Source of the DNA: Marinomonas pollencensis
GTDB taxonomy: Bacteria > Pseudomonadota > Gammaproteobacteria > Pseudomonadales > Marinomonadaceae
NCBI RefSeq assembly: GCF_003387375.1
Contig: NZ_QUNG01000005.1
Span: forward strand, 62,001 to 126,000
Direction: 5' to 3'
DNA: 64,000 bases
Shown: in pieces, positions 29,588-39,105 of the stretch
How the letters are laid out: each line of letters opens with the position of its first letter
Numbering within the stretch: the first letter of the stretch is position 1
The notes under the pieces: generated by a model
Told to the model about the DNA's origin: nothing
The model's input: the letters and a program-made list of their open reading frames with translations, nothing else
Database searches by the model: none
Made by a program: the position numbers and the translations under genes

Positions 29588-30232
29588 TTATTTAATCAGG
29601 TCATGCTCAATCGCATATTTCACTAACCCAGCGGAAGAATGGATGTCTAATTTGCGTTTGATATTTTGGCGATGCGTCTCGACTGTACGCACACTAATAT
29701 TTAAGCGCACGGCAATTTCTTTATTAGAAAAACCGCTCGCCACTTCAACCAACACCGCACTCTCTCTCGGAGATAGGGTTTCTTCTTCCGAAGGAATTTT
29801 GGCACTCTCTCCAAATAAGGCATCGGAGGCTTTTGAACTAAAATAGGTGCCACCTTGATGCACCATATTAATCGCCTGAACCAGCTCTTCAGACGACACA
29901 TCTTTTAGTACGTATCCATTGGCTCCCGATTGAATCAACGACAAAATATATTCTTTATCATTGTGCATGCTGAGCATCAGGATTTTAATATTGGCTTGTT
30001 CACTACGAAAGCGCTTGGTTGCTTCAAGTCCATTCAAGACCGGCATAGAGACGTCCATTAACACCAAATCTGGCTGCAATTGCTGTGCTTTTTCAAGCGC
30101 CTCAAGCCCATTAGATGCGGTGCCAATAACCTCAATATTTGCTTCCATTTCCAACCGTGCTTGCAGGCCATCTAATACCAACATATGGTCATCCACCAAC
30201 AACACACGTATTTTCAATGGCTCAATTGTCAT
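29588..30232 (-). CDS. NarL/FixJ-family response regulator
   Basis: A 214-residue regulator: receiver domain (about 8-125) with the acidic pair LLVDDH, the phosphorylation site in LVLMDVSMPVLNGLEA, and the conserved Lys in NGYVLKDVSSEEL; then a LuxR-type helix-turn-helix (LSPRESAVLVEVASGFSNKE, then RLNISVRTVETH). The kinase gene lies 24 bases upstream in the same direction, so the two form a two-component system. They follow a TRAP operon and probably control it; palindromes upstream of dctP are candidate sites. Confidence 0.9.
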   Translation of the reverse strand: MTIEPLKIRVLLVDDHMLVLDGLQARLEMEANIEVIGTASNGLEALEKAQQLQPDLVLMDVSMPVLNGLEATKRFRSEQANIKILMLSMHNDKEYILSLIQSGANGYVLKDVSSEELVQAINMVHQGGTYFSSKASDALFGESAKIPSEEETLSPRESAVLVEVASGFSNKEIAVRLNISVRTVETHRQNIKRKLDIHSSAGLVKYAIEHDLIK

Positions 30233-30256
30233 TCCAATCTCTCTTTTTATTATGTG

Positions 30257-31618
30257 TTAGTCCATTATAGGGGAGGTGATCGATAAAATGGCACTGACTT
30301 TCGTCCCTTTCTCTTTTTGAGATTGAAAAACAAAGTCACCACCCACTAATTCAATACGCTCACGCATGTTAATTAACCCAATACCTGGCGACAAAGTCGA
30401 TTGATGAGAACAGCCTCTGCCGTCGTCTAAACATTCAAAAATAACACGCTGCTGCGACTGCCAAACTTGCAGTATGACATTCTTCGCTTGCGAATGTTTT
30501 TCAATATTCGTTAACGCTTCTTGGGCAAACCGATATAGGGCGATTTCAATTTCGTCAGGTAATTCGTCTATTACTTTAAAGCTGTACTTTACCTTGATGC
30601 GGGTTCTTTCTTGAAACTGGTCTATCAGGCCTTTCAAACCCGTTTCTAAACCAAGGTCATCCAGTACCGTAGGGCGAAGGTCGTGGGAGACCTGACGAAT
30701 ATCATTGATGGTTTGATTGATTAAGCCTTCAGCTTTGATCAACTCCTCTTTAACTACCGCTTTATCATCATCCCGTTGTAACTTGTTGCCCGCCAGCTCT
30801 ATTCGAAACTTACAAGACACCAGCATTTGATTGATTCCATCATGTAACTCACGCGATAAGCGGCGCTTTTCTAACACTTGCAAACGCATAAAACGCTGCA
30901 CTAAGGCTTTTAGTCGAGAGTCCGCTAGCTTATGTTCATGCAGGTTAATCGCCAAACCCAATAAAATCACACAAATCAAAGTAATACTCGCGACCACACT
31001 AACGAGAAAAAAGCTGCGTCGGATATTAGCATTCATCGTCGCCTTGGCTTTGGCCAACTCTTGATATACATCCCCTAAATAAAGCCCAGTGCCTAGCATC
31101 CAGTGCCAACGATCTATCATGATCGCATAGCCAATCTTTTCTTCTTGCTCCATTAAAGGTGGTTTTTCCCAAATATAACGATGAAAGCCTCCCCCGGTTT
31201 TGGCCACCGCCATTAAATGTTGAATCAAATAGTTGCCCGACGTGTCTTTAAAGAGCCATAAATTCTCCCCAACCAATTCAGGCTGAGTCGGATGCACTAG
31301 GTTCACACCATTACTGTCGTACACAAAAAAATAGCCGTCATCACTATAACGTAATCCCTTTAGTATCGATTTCACTATCTCTTGGGCTTCCATATCTCCT
31401 AACGAGTCATCTTCTAAAATAGGACGAATCGCACTCATGGCGATTTCGACATGACTTCTTAACGCTTCTTTTTTGGCATTGACCAAATTAAATTCATAAA
31501 TAGACAGCTCATCGGCGGCCAGATCCCGCGCTGATTTCTGATTTAAATAAATAATAATGACGGTGGAAACTACTAGCGGAACAACGGCTAGCAGAATGAT
31601 TTTTATTTTTAGTCCCAC
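30257..31618 (-). CDS. Histidine kinase with single Cache sensor (HisKA_3 type)
   Basis: A 453-residue inner-membrane kinase: helix at about 5-24, periplasmic Cache domain at about 30-190 (DDGYFFVYDSNGVNLVHP; HRYIWEKPP; WHWMLGTGLYLGDVYQEL), second helix at about 198-220, then the NarX/DegS-type dimerisation domain with the phospho-His in RLSRELHDGINQMLVS, and an ATPase domain (EALTNIEKHSQAKNV; DDGRGC; GLINMRERIELVGGDF). Similar Cache domains sense small carboxylates. It sits just downstream of a TakP-like TRAP transporter, so the same organic acid may be the signal, which is inference. Confidence 0.88.
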   Translation of the reverse strand: MGLKIKIILLAVVPLVVSTVIIIYLNQKSARDLAADELSIYEFNLVNAKKEALRSHVEIAMSAIRPILEDDSLGDMEAQEIVKSILKGLRYSDDGYFFVYDSNGVNLVHPTQPELVGENLWLFKDTSGNYLIQHLMAVAKTGGGFHRYIWEKPPLMEQEEKIGYAIMIDRWHWMLGTGLYLGDVYQELAKAKATMNANIRRSFFLVSVVASITLICVILLGLAINLHEHKLADSRLKALVQRFMRLQVLEKRRLSRELHDGINQMLVSCKFRIELAGNKLQRDDDKAVVKEELIKAEGLINQTINDIRQVSHDLRPTVLDDLGLETGLKGLIDQFQERTRIKVKYSFKVIDELPDEIEIALYRFAQEALTNIEKHSQAKNVILQVWQSQQRVIFECLDDGRGCSHQSTLSPGIGLINMRERIELVGGDFVFQSQKEKGTKVSAILSITSPIMD

Positions 31619-31660
31619 GGAAAAGCCTACTTATGATGATAAAAATTTGAATCGCACCCA

Positions 31661-31700
31661 AAAAAAAGCGGCGCTGCCATTTGCTAAGGCATCGCCGCTT
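31661..31700 (-). terminator. Terminator between dctM and the kinase gene
   Basis: On the minus strand a GC-rich stem (AGCGGCGATGCC with GGCAGCGCCGCT, one mismatch) is followed by seven T. It ends the TRAP transcript or limits read-through into the kinase and regulator genes. Confidence 0.8.
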
Positions 31701-31724
31701 GTTAATAACCAAATTTGGCGGTTA

Positions 31725-33014
31725 TTAGCCCATGCCATACCACTCAGGGAAGATCATAAGACTCGCCAGTACCAAGACTTGAATCAGAATGAAAGGCATC
31801 ACACCTTTATAAATATCTGTTGTCTTAATTGAACTTGGGGCAACACCTTTGAGATAGAATAAACTAAAACCAAAGGGGGGTGTTAAGAAAGAGGTCTGCA
31901 AGTTCATTGCAATCAGGATAGCAAACCACACCATATTGATTCCCAACGCTTCAGCCACCGGTGCCAAGATTGGAACAATGATAAAAGCAATTTCAACAAA
32001 GTCGATAAAGAAGCCAAGAATCAAAATAGCGATCATGGCTAAGATAATGAAGCCCCATTTCTCACCAGGTAAATTCAGTAACACTTCTTCAACGATTTGA
32101 TCGCCACCTGTGTAGCTAAACGCCATGGAAAAGGCCGTCGCACCCATCAAGATAGCAAATACCATAGCAGTCACTTTGACTGTTTCCATGCTACTTGAAT
32201 AAAGCATTTTCCAATTAAACTTACCGTATAAAAGAGCAAGAATAATCGCACCAACACCACCTAAAGCGGATGACTCTGTTGGCGTGGCAATACCTGAGAA
32301 AATAGAACCCAATACTACTAATACCAAAGCAAGCGGTGGAATAATCGCCTTTAACGCACTGATAATCTGCTCTGCGCGCGTTTCATCGTCTAGGTCTTCC
32401 GGCAACGCCGGTGCTAACTCAGGTTTAATAAAAGTCAGTATTAAAATGTAAACAATGTAACAGCCGATCAGTACCATGCCAGGCAAGATTGCCGAGTGGA
32501 ACAAATCGCCCACTGGAATGCCCAATACATCACCCAAAATGATTAAGATGATCGATGGTGGAATGATCTGACCTAAGGTACCTGACGCACAGATGGTGCC
32601 GCAGGCAAGGGATTTGTTGTACTTGTACTTGAGCATAACAGGGAGAGAGATAAGCCCCATCGCCACCACACTCGCCCCTACAACACCGGTCGACGCTGCC
32701 AATAGGGCGCCTACCAAGATAGTAGAAATCGCCAAGCCGCCACGGACTCGACCAAACAGCTTACCCATCGCTTCCAGCAATTGCTCAGCAAGCTGTGTTT
32801 TCTGTAACACAATCCCCATGAAAACAAACAAAGGCACCGCCATCATAGTGGTGTTTTCCATGTAGCTTTGAATCCTGAAAGGCATAAAAGCAAACATGTC
32901 AAAACCTTCAGCAAAGACGCCAAAGATCAGTGCAATACCGCCAAAAGTAAAAGCGACAGGGAACCCTAGCATCAACATAGCTAAGGCAACGAAAAACATA
33001 ATAATTCCAATCAT
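31725..33014 (-). CDS. dctM: TRAP transporter large permease DctM
   Basis: A 429-residue, 12-helix membrane protein with family marks: MLGFPVAFTFGGIALIFG at the start, GVVGASVVAMGLISLPVML, CGTICASGTLGQIIPPSIILI, and the second half repeat LILGFFIDFVEIAFIIVPIL then LQTSFLTPPFGFSLFYLKGV. It is the sodium-driven translocation subunit that works with DctQ and the binding protein. The gene follows dctQ by 33 bases in a dctP-dctQ-dctM operon. Confidence 0.9.
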   Translation of the reverse strand: MIGIIMFFVALAMLMLGFPVAFTFGGIALIFGVFAEGFDMFAFMPFRIQSYMENTTMMAVPLFVFMGIVLQKTQLAEQLLEAMGKLFGRVRGGLAISTILVGALLAASTGVVGASVVAMGLISLPVMLKYKYNKSLACGTICASGTLGQIIPPSIILIILGDVLGIPVGDLFHSAILPGMVLIGCYIVYILILTFIKPELAPALPEDLDDETRAEQIISALKAIIPPLALVLVVLGSIFSGIATPTESSALGGVGAIILALLYGKFNWKMLYSSSMETVKVTAMVFAILMGATAFSMAFSYTGGDQIVEEVLLNLPGEKWGFIILAMIAILILGFFIDFVEIAFIIVPILAPVAEALGINMVWFAILIAMNLQTSFLTPPFGFSLFYLKGVAPSSIKTTDIYKGVMPFILIQVLVLASLMIFPEWYGMG

Positions 33015-33047
33015 AAATGACCTATATGCAATGAGCTGGAAATGCGC

Positions 33048-33587
33048 TTAGTGTTGAATCGGTGGGTTCTTAAAGCCATCTTCGCTGATACCGCGAATGG
33101 CATTAATAGAACGAATCATCATACCCACGCCACTGATGGCCATGGAGAAAAAAGCAAATGGGATTACCGCTTTAATGATCCAGCGATAAGGAAGACCGCC
33201 AGGGTCACCACTGCCCTCGCCTAGGGCAAACGCTTCTTGCGCGTGGCCAACACCGTAATAACCGACTAATAACGTAAACGGCAGCATGAGGAAGGCACAA
33301 CCTAATAAATCGATCCAAGCACGCTTTTTAATGGACAAATTTTCATAAATTAGATCCACACGAACATGACCACCATGCTGGATACCGTAAGGTATGCCTA
33401 ATAAGAAAATCGTTGAGTACAGATGCCACTCAAGCTCTTGCATTGCAATCGACACGTCATTGAAGGCATAACGCAATAAGACGTCATAAAAAACATTACA
33501 CAACAAGGCGATAAGCAAGATAGTTGAAATACTACCAAGCAGGTTAGAGAAACGAGTAATTCCTCTCTCTAGGTTTGTTAAAAACAT
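33048..33587 (-). CDS. dctQ: TRAP transporter small permease DctQ
   Basis: A 179-residue protein with four hydrophobic helices and the small-subunit signature LRYAFNDVSIAMQELEWHLY followed by FLLGIPYGIQHGGHVRVDLI. It forms the membrane complex with DctM that accepts substrate from DctP. It lies between the two in one operon. Confidence 0.88.
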   Translation of the reverse strand: MFLTNLERGITRFSNLLGSISTILLIALLCNVFYDVLLRYAFNDVSIAMQELEWHLYSTIFLLGIPYGIQHGGHVRVDLIYENLSIKKRAWIDLLGCAFLMLPFTLLVGYYGVGHAQEAFALGEGSGDPGGLPYRWIIKAVIPFAFFSMAISGVGMMIRSINAIRGISEDGFKNPPIQH

Positions 33588-33604
33588 GCAAAACTCCTAG
33601 AAAA

Positions 33605-33635
33605 GACGCACAACAAACAGGGTTTATTGTGCGTC
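33605..33635 (-). other. Intercistronic hairpin between dctP and dctQ
   Basis: GACGCACAA and its exact complement (9 bp) with a 13-base loop. Hairpins at this place often protect the binding-protein mRNA or thin out transcription of the permease genes, giving an excess of binding protein. Confidence 0.6.
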
Positions 33636-33644
33636 GTAAGAGGG

Positions 33645-34730
33645 TTATTCAGAAATACTGTCTAAACTATCAAGGTAAGCACGATCAGAGATGTCCGTCC
33701 AAATACGAGCGGTTTTCAGGTACTCTTTTTGCGAGTCTAGAATCTCTTTCGTAAGAGGATCTTTTGCTGCCGCCTCTGCTAACAACTCGTCATTCGCTTG
33801 TTTCATGGCTTTGAGGACTGGCGTTGGGAAGGTTTTCACCTGAATATTTGGGAAGTCCGTTTTCATGGTCGCCCAGTTCACACCACTTTCATGGTAAGAC
33901 TGAATATACATGTCGTAAGCAGACAATTTCATAGAAACACGAAGAATTTCACGTAGGTCATCTGGAAGACGCTTCCAAGTACGCTCGTTCACTAAGAACT
34001 GCAACTCAGTCGCAGGCTCATGCCAACCCGTGTAGTAGTAGGGTGCGATTTTATGGAAGCCCATGCGCAAATCAAGAGAAGGACCTACCCACTCCAATGC
34101 ATCGATGGTGTTACGTTCCAATGCAGTGTATAGCTCACCAGGTGGAATATTGGTTGGTTTCGCGCCCAACTTAGCAAGCACTTCACCAGCAAACCCTGGA
34201 ATACGCATTTTAAGACCTTTTAGGTCATCCACTGTGTTGATTTCTTTTTTAAACCAACCACCCATTTGCATGCCGGTATTACCACCTGGGAAAGACAATA
34301 GGCCAAATGGCTTATACACCTTTTCCATCAGCTTCATGCCGTCTCCTTCGTAGAACCAGCCATATTGCTCAGGGGCGGTCATACCAAAAGGCATGGTCGT
34401 GAAGTAAAGCGTGTTGGCGACTTTACCTTTCCAATAATAAGAAGCGGAGTGACCAATATCATATTGACCAGAACGAACCATATCAAAGATACCAAACGGC
34501 GCTTTGTGTTTGTTCGCAGAGTCGATGGTGATTTTTAAACGGCCGTTGGACATTTCGTCTGCGATGCGTGCCATATTGCGCGGCGCATCACCAAAGATAG
34601 GGAAATTTGTGGTCCATGTTTCTGCCATTTTGAGTTTATATACTCGGTCAGCAGCCGTAGAAGTCATAGAGAAAGTTGTCATAGTCACTGCTGCCGCAGC
34701 CACTAATGTGGTGAATTTTAAAGAGTTCAT
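33645..34730 (-). CDS. dctP: TRAP solute-binding protein, TakP-like (2-oxo acid type)
   Basis: A 361-residue periplasmic protein with a signal peptide (about 1-26, ending TSTAAD). The segments GLKMRIPGFAGEVLAKLGAK, PPGELYTALERNTIDALEWV and GFHKIAPYYYTGWHEP match the TakP group of TRAP binding proteins, which bind pyruvate, 2-oxobutyrate and similar acids with a conserved Arg and a metal ion. The precise ligand here is not proven. First gene of the dctP-dctQ-dctM operon; two palindromes lie 75-120 bases upstream. Confidence 0.87.
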   Translation of the reverse strand: MNSLKFTTLVAAAAVTMTTFSMTSTAADRVYKLKMAETWTTNFPIFGDAPRNMARIADEMSNGRLKITIDSANKHKAPFGIFDMVRSGQYDIGHSASYYWKGKVANTLYFTTMPFGMTAPEQYGWFYEGDGMKLMEKVYKPFGLLSFPGGNTGMQMGGWFKKEINTVDDLKGLKMRIPGFAGEVLAKLGAKPTNIPPGELYTALERNTIDALEWVGPSLDLRMGFHKIAPYYYTGWHEPATELQFLVNERTWKRLPDDLREILRVSMKLSAYDMYIQSYHESGVNWATMKTDFPNIQVKTFPTPVLKAMKQANDELLAEAAAKDPLTKEILDSQKEYLKTARIWTDISDRAYLDSLDSISE

Positions 34731-34806
34731 CTTTATGTCCTGTTGTTTATTATTTTTAAAACGGGATCAAGCAGACTGGATAATCGCCTACCCTATCATT
34801 GTAAGC

Positions 34807-34820
34807 TATTCGTACGAATA
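34807..34820. promoter_or_regulatory. 14-bp perfect palindrome upstream of dctP
   Basis: TATTCGTACGAATA, centred about 84 bases before the dctP start. A candidate operator for the NarL-type regulator encoded at the end of this gene group or for a GntR-type repressor. Confidence 0.45.
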
Positions 34821-34838
34821 CGGAAAAAAACACATCAC

Positions 34839-34848
34839 AATACGTATT
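34839..34848. promoter_or_regulatory. 10-bp palindrome upstream of dctP
   Basis: AATACGTATT, 32 bases centre to centre (about three helical turns) from the 14-bp palindrome and sharing the TACG core. The same-face spacing suggests cooperative binding of one regulator. Confidence 0.35.
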
Positions 34849-35093
34849 AATACTTAGTACACAATTAAATCACAATAGCTAAAACCAAGATGCGGCGTAA
34901 AAACCGAACACTTAAAAAAGTAAAGAGAAGAAGAAAAGTAAGAACACCTAAAAGAGAAAACGACTAAAGTGTTTATTAATGTGTAAAAAACGCTGAGCAA
35001 ATAAAGATAAGTGTTGTTTTTAACAAAAAACTTCGTATTTACACAAACTGCGCACATTTGTCACAAATATTTTCTATATTATTCGCGATCCCA

Positions 35094-35105
35094 GAGCCTA
35101 GGCTC
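35094..35105. promoter_or_regulatory. 12-bp palindrome upstream of the EAL gene
   Basis: GAGCCTAGGCTC, ending 35 bases before the ATG of the c-di-GMP phosphodiesterase gene, where a bound protein would cover the promoter. Confidence 0.35.
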
Positions 35106-35140
35106 AATATCAACTTTAAAATATTTGAGCTAGACATCTA

Positions 35141-36766
35141 ATGCATAGAGTTTCTCAACCAGCACCCTCTTTTTTCACTCTGCCGAAGAAAATGCATTGG
35201 ATGGCATTACTGTCTGGCTTATTGGGCACCATACTCACCATTTGTGTTGTTCATGTCGTCATTATAAGTCACGAAAGAGAATTTCTTCTGGAGTATTCTG
35301 AGGCTATCTTGAGTCGGGCACTTAAGGCCAATAAAGAAAGCCGTCTATCGTTAAAGTTTGCTAGTCAATCTCCCTATCCTCAATGTTCTCCACAAGATAT
35401 GGGATACTTACGTACGGGGCTTTGGGATTTTGACTTTATTCACGATATAGGAAGATTAAAAAACGGTGCGATCGAGTGCTCAGCAGGTTGGGGATTATTA
35501 ACTCATCAAAGAAACTTACCTCATTCCAGTGAACTAACACCGGATGGTTATCAGTTTTGGAAACAACTTAAAGATATTCCAAAGGAAGGCATCAGCAGTG
35601 ATGCTGTTGCCCAAGGAAACAGCATTGCCTTTGTTTCCCATTATGTTTTTACCAATTTACCTCGTGTCCCTGAATTTATTTCTGCTGTATTGACCACAAA
35701 GCGCAGTGATTACATTTACCAAACATTCGGTGACATCAATAAGCAGCAAACAGTGGCGCTACTATCAGGGGAGCAAGATCCTTTTTTCTGGCTGCCAATA
35801 GAAGGAAGAAAAATACATACTGAACTCTGCTCACAAGGCAGCACGGTTGTCTGTACAACAGCGGTAGATTCTCAGTTAGGTATTTTTGGGATCTCATATC
35901 TTTATCACACCGTTATTATTGTCATTGGCTTTTTATTTGGCGGCATTACTTCTTTACTCGTCTCTTTTGCCCGTTTGCGCAAACATTCTCTAGGCTCTCA
36001 TCTGAAAAAAGCCATTGAGAAAAAGCTACTGCATGTTCAATATCAGCCCAAAATACAGTTACAAACAGGTGAGGTTGTAGGCGTTGAAGCCTTGGCACGC
36101 TGGAATGACGATACCTATGGGGCGGTTTCTCCTGATGTGTTTATTGCCTTAGCAGAACAAAACAATCTTATTAAGTCGTTAACCAAAGTTATCGTAGAAA
36201 AAACATTAATGGATATGCGTGACTATCTTGTTAATAATGAATCCTTCTTTGTCAGTATTAACCTATCCATTCAAGACCTGACAGACACCCAGTTCCTCTC
36301 ATTCATAGATGACTTGGTAGAGCGTCATGGAATTAAGCAAGAGCAGCTTATTTTTGAAATAACAGAACGTTCAGCTGCCGATCAAGAAGCGATGTCGAAC
36401 ACCACTAAACAATTTATTAAAAAAGGCTATCAAGTATCGTTGGACGATTTTGGTACCGGCTACTCTAACCTTTCTTGGTTAAGTGCTCTTGAAGCAGATG
36501 AAATTAAGATAGATAAAATGTTTACCCAAGCCATTGGTACTGACTCTATTAACCAAAACATGCTTAATGGTATTTTTCAGCTGATTGAAAATCTAAAAAT
36601 GCATGTGGTTTTCGAAGGTATCGAAGATCAATGTGCCGAAGACTATATTCTTGAACGCAGCCCAGATGCTATCGGTCAAGGCTGGCTTTACTCGCGACCT
36701 GTAAACGCTGAAGCAATCGGCCAACTACTCACCACCCAGCCGCTTAGAAAAGACAGCAACGAATAA
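35141..36766 (+). CDS. CSS-motif EAL-domain cyclic di-GMP phosphodiesterase
   Basis: A 541-residue membrane protein: helix at about 20-42, periplasmic CSS-type sensor at about 45-245 with ECSAGWGLL and further cysteines (CSPQD, CSQGSTVVCTT), second helix at about 250-275, then a C-terminal EAL domain. Catalytic residues are present: GVEALARW, the Asn in SINLS, FEITERSAA, and LDDFGTGYSNLSWL, then KIDKMF. It should hydrolyse c-di-GMP to pGpG. In this family the redox state of the periplasmic cysteines controls activity. It is alone, ended by a strong terminator. Confidence 0.9.
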   Translation: MHRVSQPAPSFFTLPKKMHWMALLSGLLGTILTICVVHVVIISHEREFLLEYSEAILSRALKANKESRLSLKFASQSPYPQCSPQDMGYLRTGLWDFDFIHDIGRLKNGAIECSAGWGLLTHQRNLPHSSELTPDGYQFWKQLKDIPKEGISSDAVAQGNSIAFVSHYVFTNLPRVPEFISAVLTTKRSDYIYQTFGDINKQQTVALLSGEQDPFFWLPIEGRKIHTELCSQGSTVVCTTAVDSQLGIFGISYLYHTVIIVIGFLFGGITSLLVSFARLRKHSLGSHLKKAIEKKLLHVQYQPKIQLQTGEVVGVEALARWNDDTYGAVSPDVFIALAEQNNLIKSLTKVIVEKTLMDMRDYLVNNESFFVSINLSIQDLTDTQFLSFIDDLVERHGIKQEQLIFEITERSAADQEAMSNTTKQFIKKGYQVSLDDFGTGYSNLSWLSALEADEIKIDKMFTQAIGTDSINQNMLNGIFQLIENLKMHVVFEGIEDQCAEDYILERSPDAIGQGWLYSRPVNAEAIGQLLTTQPLRKDSNE

Positions 36767-36797
36767 CCCCCACAGTGGCACTGTGGCAAAACTCATC

Positions 36798-36831
36798 AAA
36801 AAAGCCGCGTCTAAACAGACGCGGCTTTTTT
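36798..36831. terminator. Bidirectional rho-independent terminator
   Basis: A perfect 15-bp stem (AAAAAAGCCGCGTCT and complement) with loop AAAC, with A and T tracts on the two sides. It serves both the EAL gene and the convergent sstT. Confidence 0.92.
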
Positions 36832-36854
36832 GCAAAAACACATGGCTCTTACTA

Positions 36855-38072
36855 TTAACGCTGCGCCGCACGACAAGCGGCGGCGGTAAACAACACATCG
36901 GTCGAGCTGTTCAGTGCCGTTTCTGCAGAATCCTGCAACACACCAATAATAAAGCCCACAGCCACGACTTGCATTGCCACATCATTTGGGATGTTAAATA
37001 AGCTACAGGCCAATGGGATCAACAACAGCGATCCACCAGCTACACCAGAACTGCCACAAGCAGACACAGCCGCTATAACGCTCAGTAAAATGGCCGTGGC
37101 AAAATCCACTGGGATACCTAAGGTGTTCACCGCTGCTAGAGTTAATACCGTTATAGTAATAGCAGCCCCTGCCATGTTGATGGTGGCTCCAAGTGGAATC
37201 GATACAGAATAGGTGTCTTCATCCAGCTCTAAGCGCTTACATAGATCCATATTTACCGGAATATTCGCTGCGGAACTACGAGTAAAGAACGCGGTGACAC
37301 CGCTCTCTTTTAGGCATTGAAAAACTAATGGATAAGGGTTTTGACGAGTGCTCAAAAATACCAATAGAGGATTGGTTACTAAAGCAATAAACAACATAGA
37401 GCCAATCAGCACTAACAACAAGTGAGAGTAACCTAATAAAGCACTAAAACCTGTGGTTGCAATTGTATTCGCCACCAGACCAAATACGCCAAATGGCGCT
37501 AATCGGATCACGAAACCCACTACGGTAGTCACACTATCCGCTAGGTTTTGCAGTAACTCTTTCGTCATTTCAGAAGCGTGACGTAGACCAATACCAAAAC
37601 ACACAGCCCAGGTTAAGATACCAATATAATTACCTTTTACTAAGGCATTCACTGGGTTATCAACCATGTTGAAAAACAAGGTGTGTAATACTTCTGCAAT
37701 GCCCTGTGGTGCTGAACGACTCAGGTCGGCGGTCACTAAATCCAATTGTGTTGGAAAAGCATAACTAAACAACACAGCAACAAACGCAGCAATTAGTGTA
37801 CCGGCACCATACAAAACCAACACAGGTCGAATAAAGGTTTGCTCATTTTGCTTATGATTAGCAATCGATGCCATCACCAAAATAAACACCAGAACAGGCG
37901 CTATGGCTTTCAGCGCTTTAACAAAAAAGCCACCAAGCAAACCAGCTGACTGAGCAGCACTTGGTAACGCATACGCTAGTGCGATACCACATACGACACC
38001 AATGATAATTTGCAGAACCAAGCTGCCTTTCATATAGCGTTGAAACAAGGAGGGGGTCAGATTTGAAGTCAT
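36855..38072 (-). CDS. sstT: Serine/threonine:sodium symporter SstT
   Basis: About 405 residues from the ATG at 38072, which matches the size of E. coli SstT; a longer frame reaches 38168 but adds hydrophilic residues unlike the family. Dicarboxylate/amino acid:cation symporter features are clear: [38 protein letters not shown] (the serine-rich hairpin), [18 protein letters not shown] and [20 protein letters not shown]. It takes up serine and threonine with Na+. Convergent with the EAL gene. Confidence 0.9.
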   Translation of the reverse strand: MTSNLTPSLFQRYMKGSLVLQIIIGVVCGIALAYALPSAAQSAGLLGGFFVKALKAIAPVLVFILVMASIANHKQNEQTFIRPVLVLYGAGTLIAAFVAVLFSYAFPTQLDLVTADLSRSAPQGIAEVLHTLFFNMVDNPVNALVKGNYIGILTWAVCFGIGLRHASEMTKELLQNLADSVTTVVGFVIRLAPFGVFGLVANTIATTGFSALLGYSHLLLVLIGSMLFIALVTNPLLVFLSTRQNPYPLVFQCLKESGVTAFFTRSSAANIPVNMDLCKRLELDEDTYSVSIPLGATINMAGAAITITVLTLAAVNTLGIPVDFATAILLSVIAAVSACGSSGVAGGSLLLIPLACSLFNIPNDVAMQVVAVGFIIGVLQDSAETALNSSTDVLFTAAACRAAQR

Positions 38073-38455
38073 GGGAAAGGATCCATCAAATTTTTTAAGT
38101 GGGGCACCATAAAACATCACGCCCCATAAATGAACCATTTGTGGGCACTTTCTTTCCCTATTTTGCAATTTTAAGGATAAATCCTCTTTACTTGACCGAT
38201 CTCCTCCGCTTCTGGCTCTGACAAATCAGCCCTTCAACACCTAATATTAAGCCTCATGATCACCTCTCTCTTTGGCGATAAGTGCTAATAAACAGCCCCT
38301 TCTCTCACTTCCCCTCTGCGCTAGTAAACCACCATAGGCAGTGACCGAGTTCGGCATAAAACAATCAAACTTTGCCCATTAGGGAAACTAAACACACTTG
38401 CACTGTGGCGGCACAAGGCGCCAAAATTGCGGATGAACCCACAAGGAGTCAGATG
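38073..38455. other. Divergent intergenic region between sstT and the DUF3750 gene
   Basis: About 380 bases. A weak TGGGGC/GCCCCA inverted repeat lies about 20-50 bases upstream of the sstT start. No RNA gene or clear leader peptide recognised. Confidence 0.35.
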
Positions 38456-38986
38456 ATGCTGAAATACATTGGAGTCATGTTCGTAGCACTATTGCTCAAT
38501 GCCTGCTCTAACAGCGATTGGCAAACGGCAAGTCGTGAGCCGGCAGGTATCGCGCCTGACCCAGAAACCGACCAAGAGGCCGTTATTGAAGTTTACGCGG
38601 CGGATGCATTCAGTTGGCGAGGCTGGTTTGCGGTGCATACTTGGATTGCCACAAAAGAGCAGCATGCAGAGAAATACAAAGTATATGAAGTGGTTGGCTG
38701 GCGTTTAAAGAGCGGGTTACCTGCGCTCCATGAATATCAGACGAAAACGCCGGACCGCTACTGGTACGGTGCTAAGCCAGAAAAACTACTATCGATTCAA
38801 GGGGAAAAAGCGCAGCGTTTAATACCTCAGATAACGCAAGCTGTTGCTCACTATCCATGGGCGGATCAATATACCGTGTTTCCTGGACCGAATAGCAACA
38901 CCTTCCCGGCTTGGGTTGGTTTAAAAGTCCCAGAGCTTGGGCTCAAGATGCCTTTTAATGCCATTGGTAGCGGTTACGCAGACTGA
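38456..38986 (+). CDS. DUF3750 lipoprotein
   Basis: About 176 residues from the ATG at 38456, seven bases after AAGGAG; ATG at 38453 is too close to it. The N-terminus MLKYIGVMFVALLLNACSNS is a lipoprotein signal with Cys at about 17. The body (DAFSWRGWFAVHTWIATKE; KYPWADQYTVFPGPNSNTFP-like region; KMPFNAIGSGYAD) is the DUF3750 domain, of unknown function. The conserved His, Cys-free core and NSNTF resemble a peptidase-like fold, but that is a guess. Confidence 0.75.
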   Translation: MLKYIGVMFVALLLNACSNSDWQTASREPAGIAPDPETDQEAVIEVYAADAFSWRGWFAVHTWIATKEQHAEKYKVYEVVGWRLKSGLPALHEYQTKTPDRYWYGAKPEKLLSIQGEKAQRLIPQITQAVAHYPWADQYTVFPGPNSNTFPAWVGLKVPELGLKMPFNAIGSGYAD

Positions 38987-39033
38987 GAAACATCGCTTTT
39001 TTAGCCACAACAGGTAGCCAGCGTGATCCATAA

Positions 39034-39066
39034 AAAAACGGAGTCGTTATCTAGGACTCCGTTTTT
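39034..39066. terminator. Bidirectional terminator
   Basis: AAAAACGGAGTC and its exact complement (12 bp) around a 9-base loop, with T tract. It lies between the convergent DUF3750 gene and yheV. Confidence 0.85.
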
Positions 39067-39105
39067 ACAAAAGCGCTATAGCATAAGCTTTAACACAAAA
39101 GACAA

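Larger units (their letters stand above)
34731..35140. other. Divergent regulatory region between dctP and the EAL gene
   Basis: About 410 AT-rich bases. It contains three perfect palindromes, listed separately, and no convincing coding frame. Promoters of both flanking genes must lie here. Confidence 0.5.

Noticed and set aside
38073-38168. Upstream extension of SstT by 32 codons.
   Set aside because: Family members begin near the ATG at 38072, and the extension is hydrophilic and cysteine-containing, unlike SstT.
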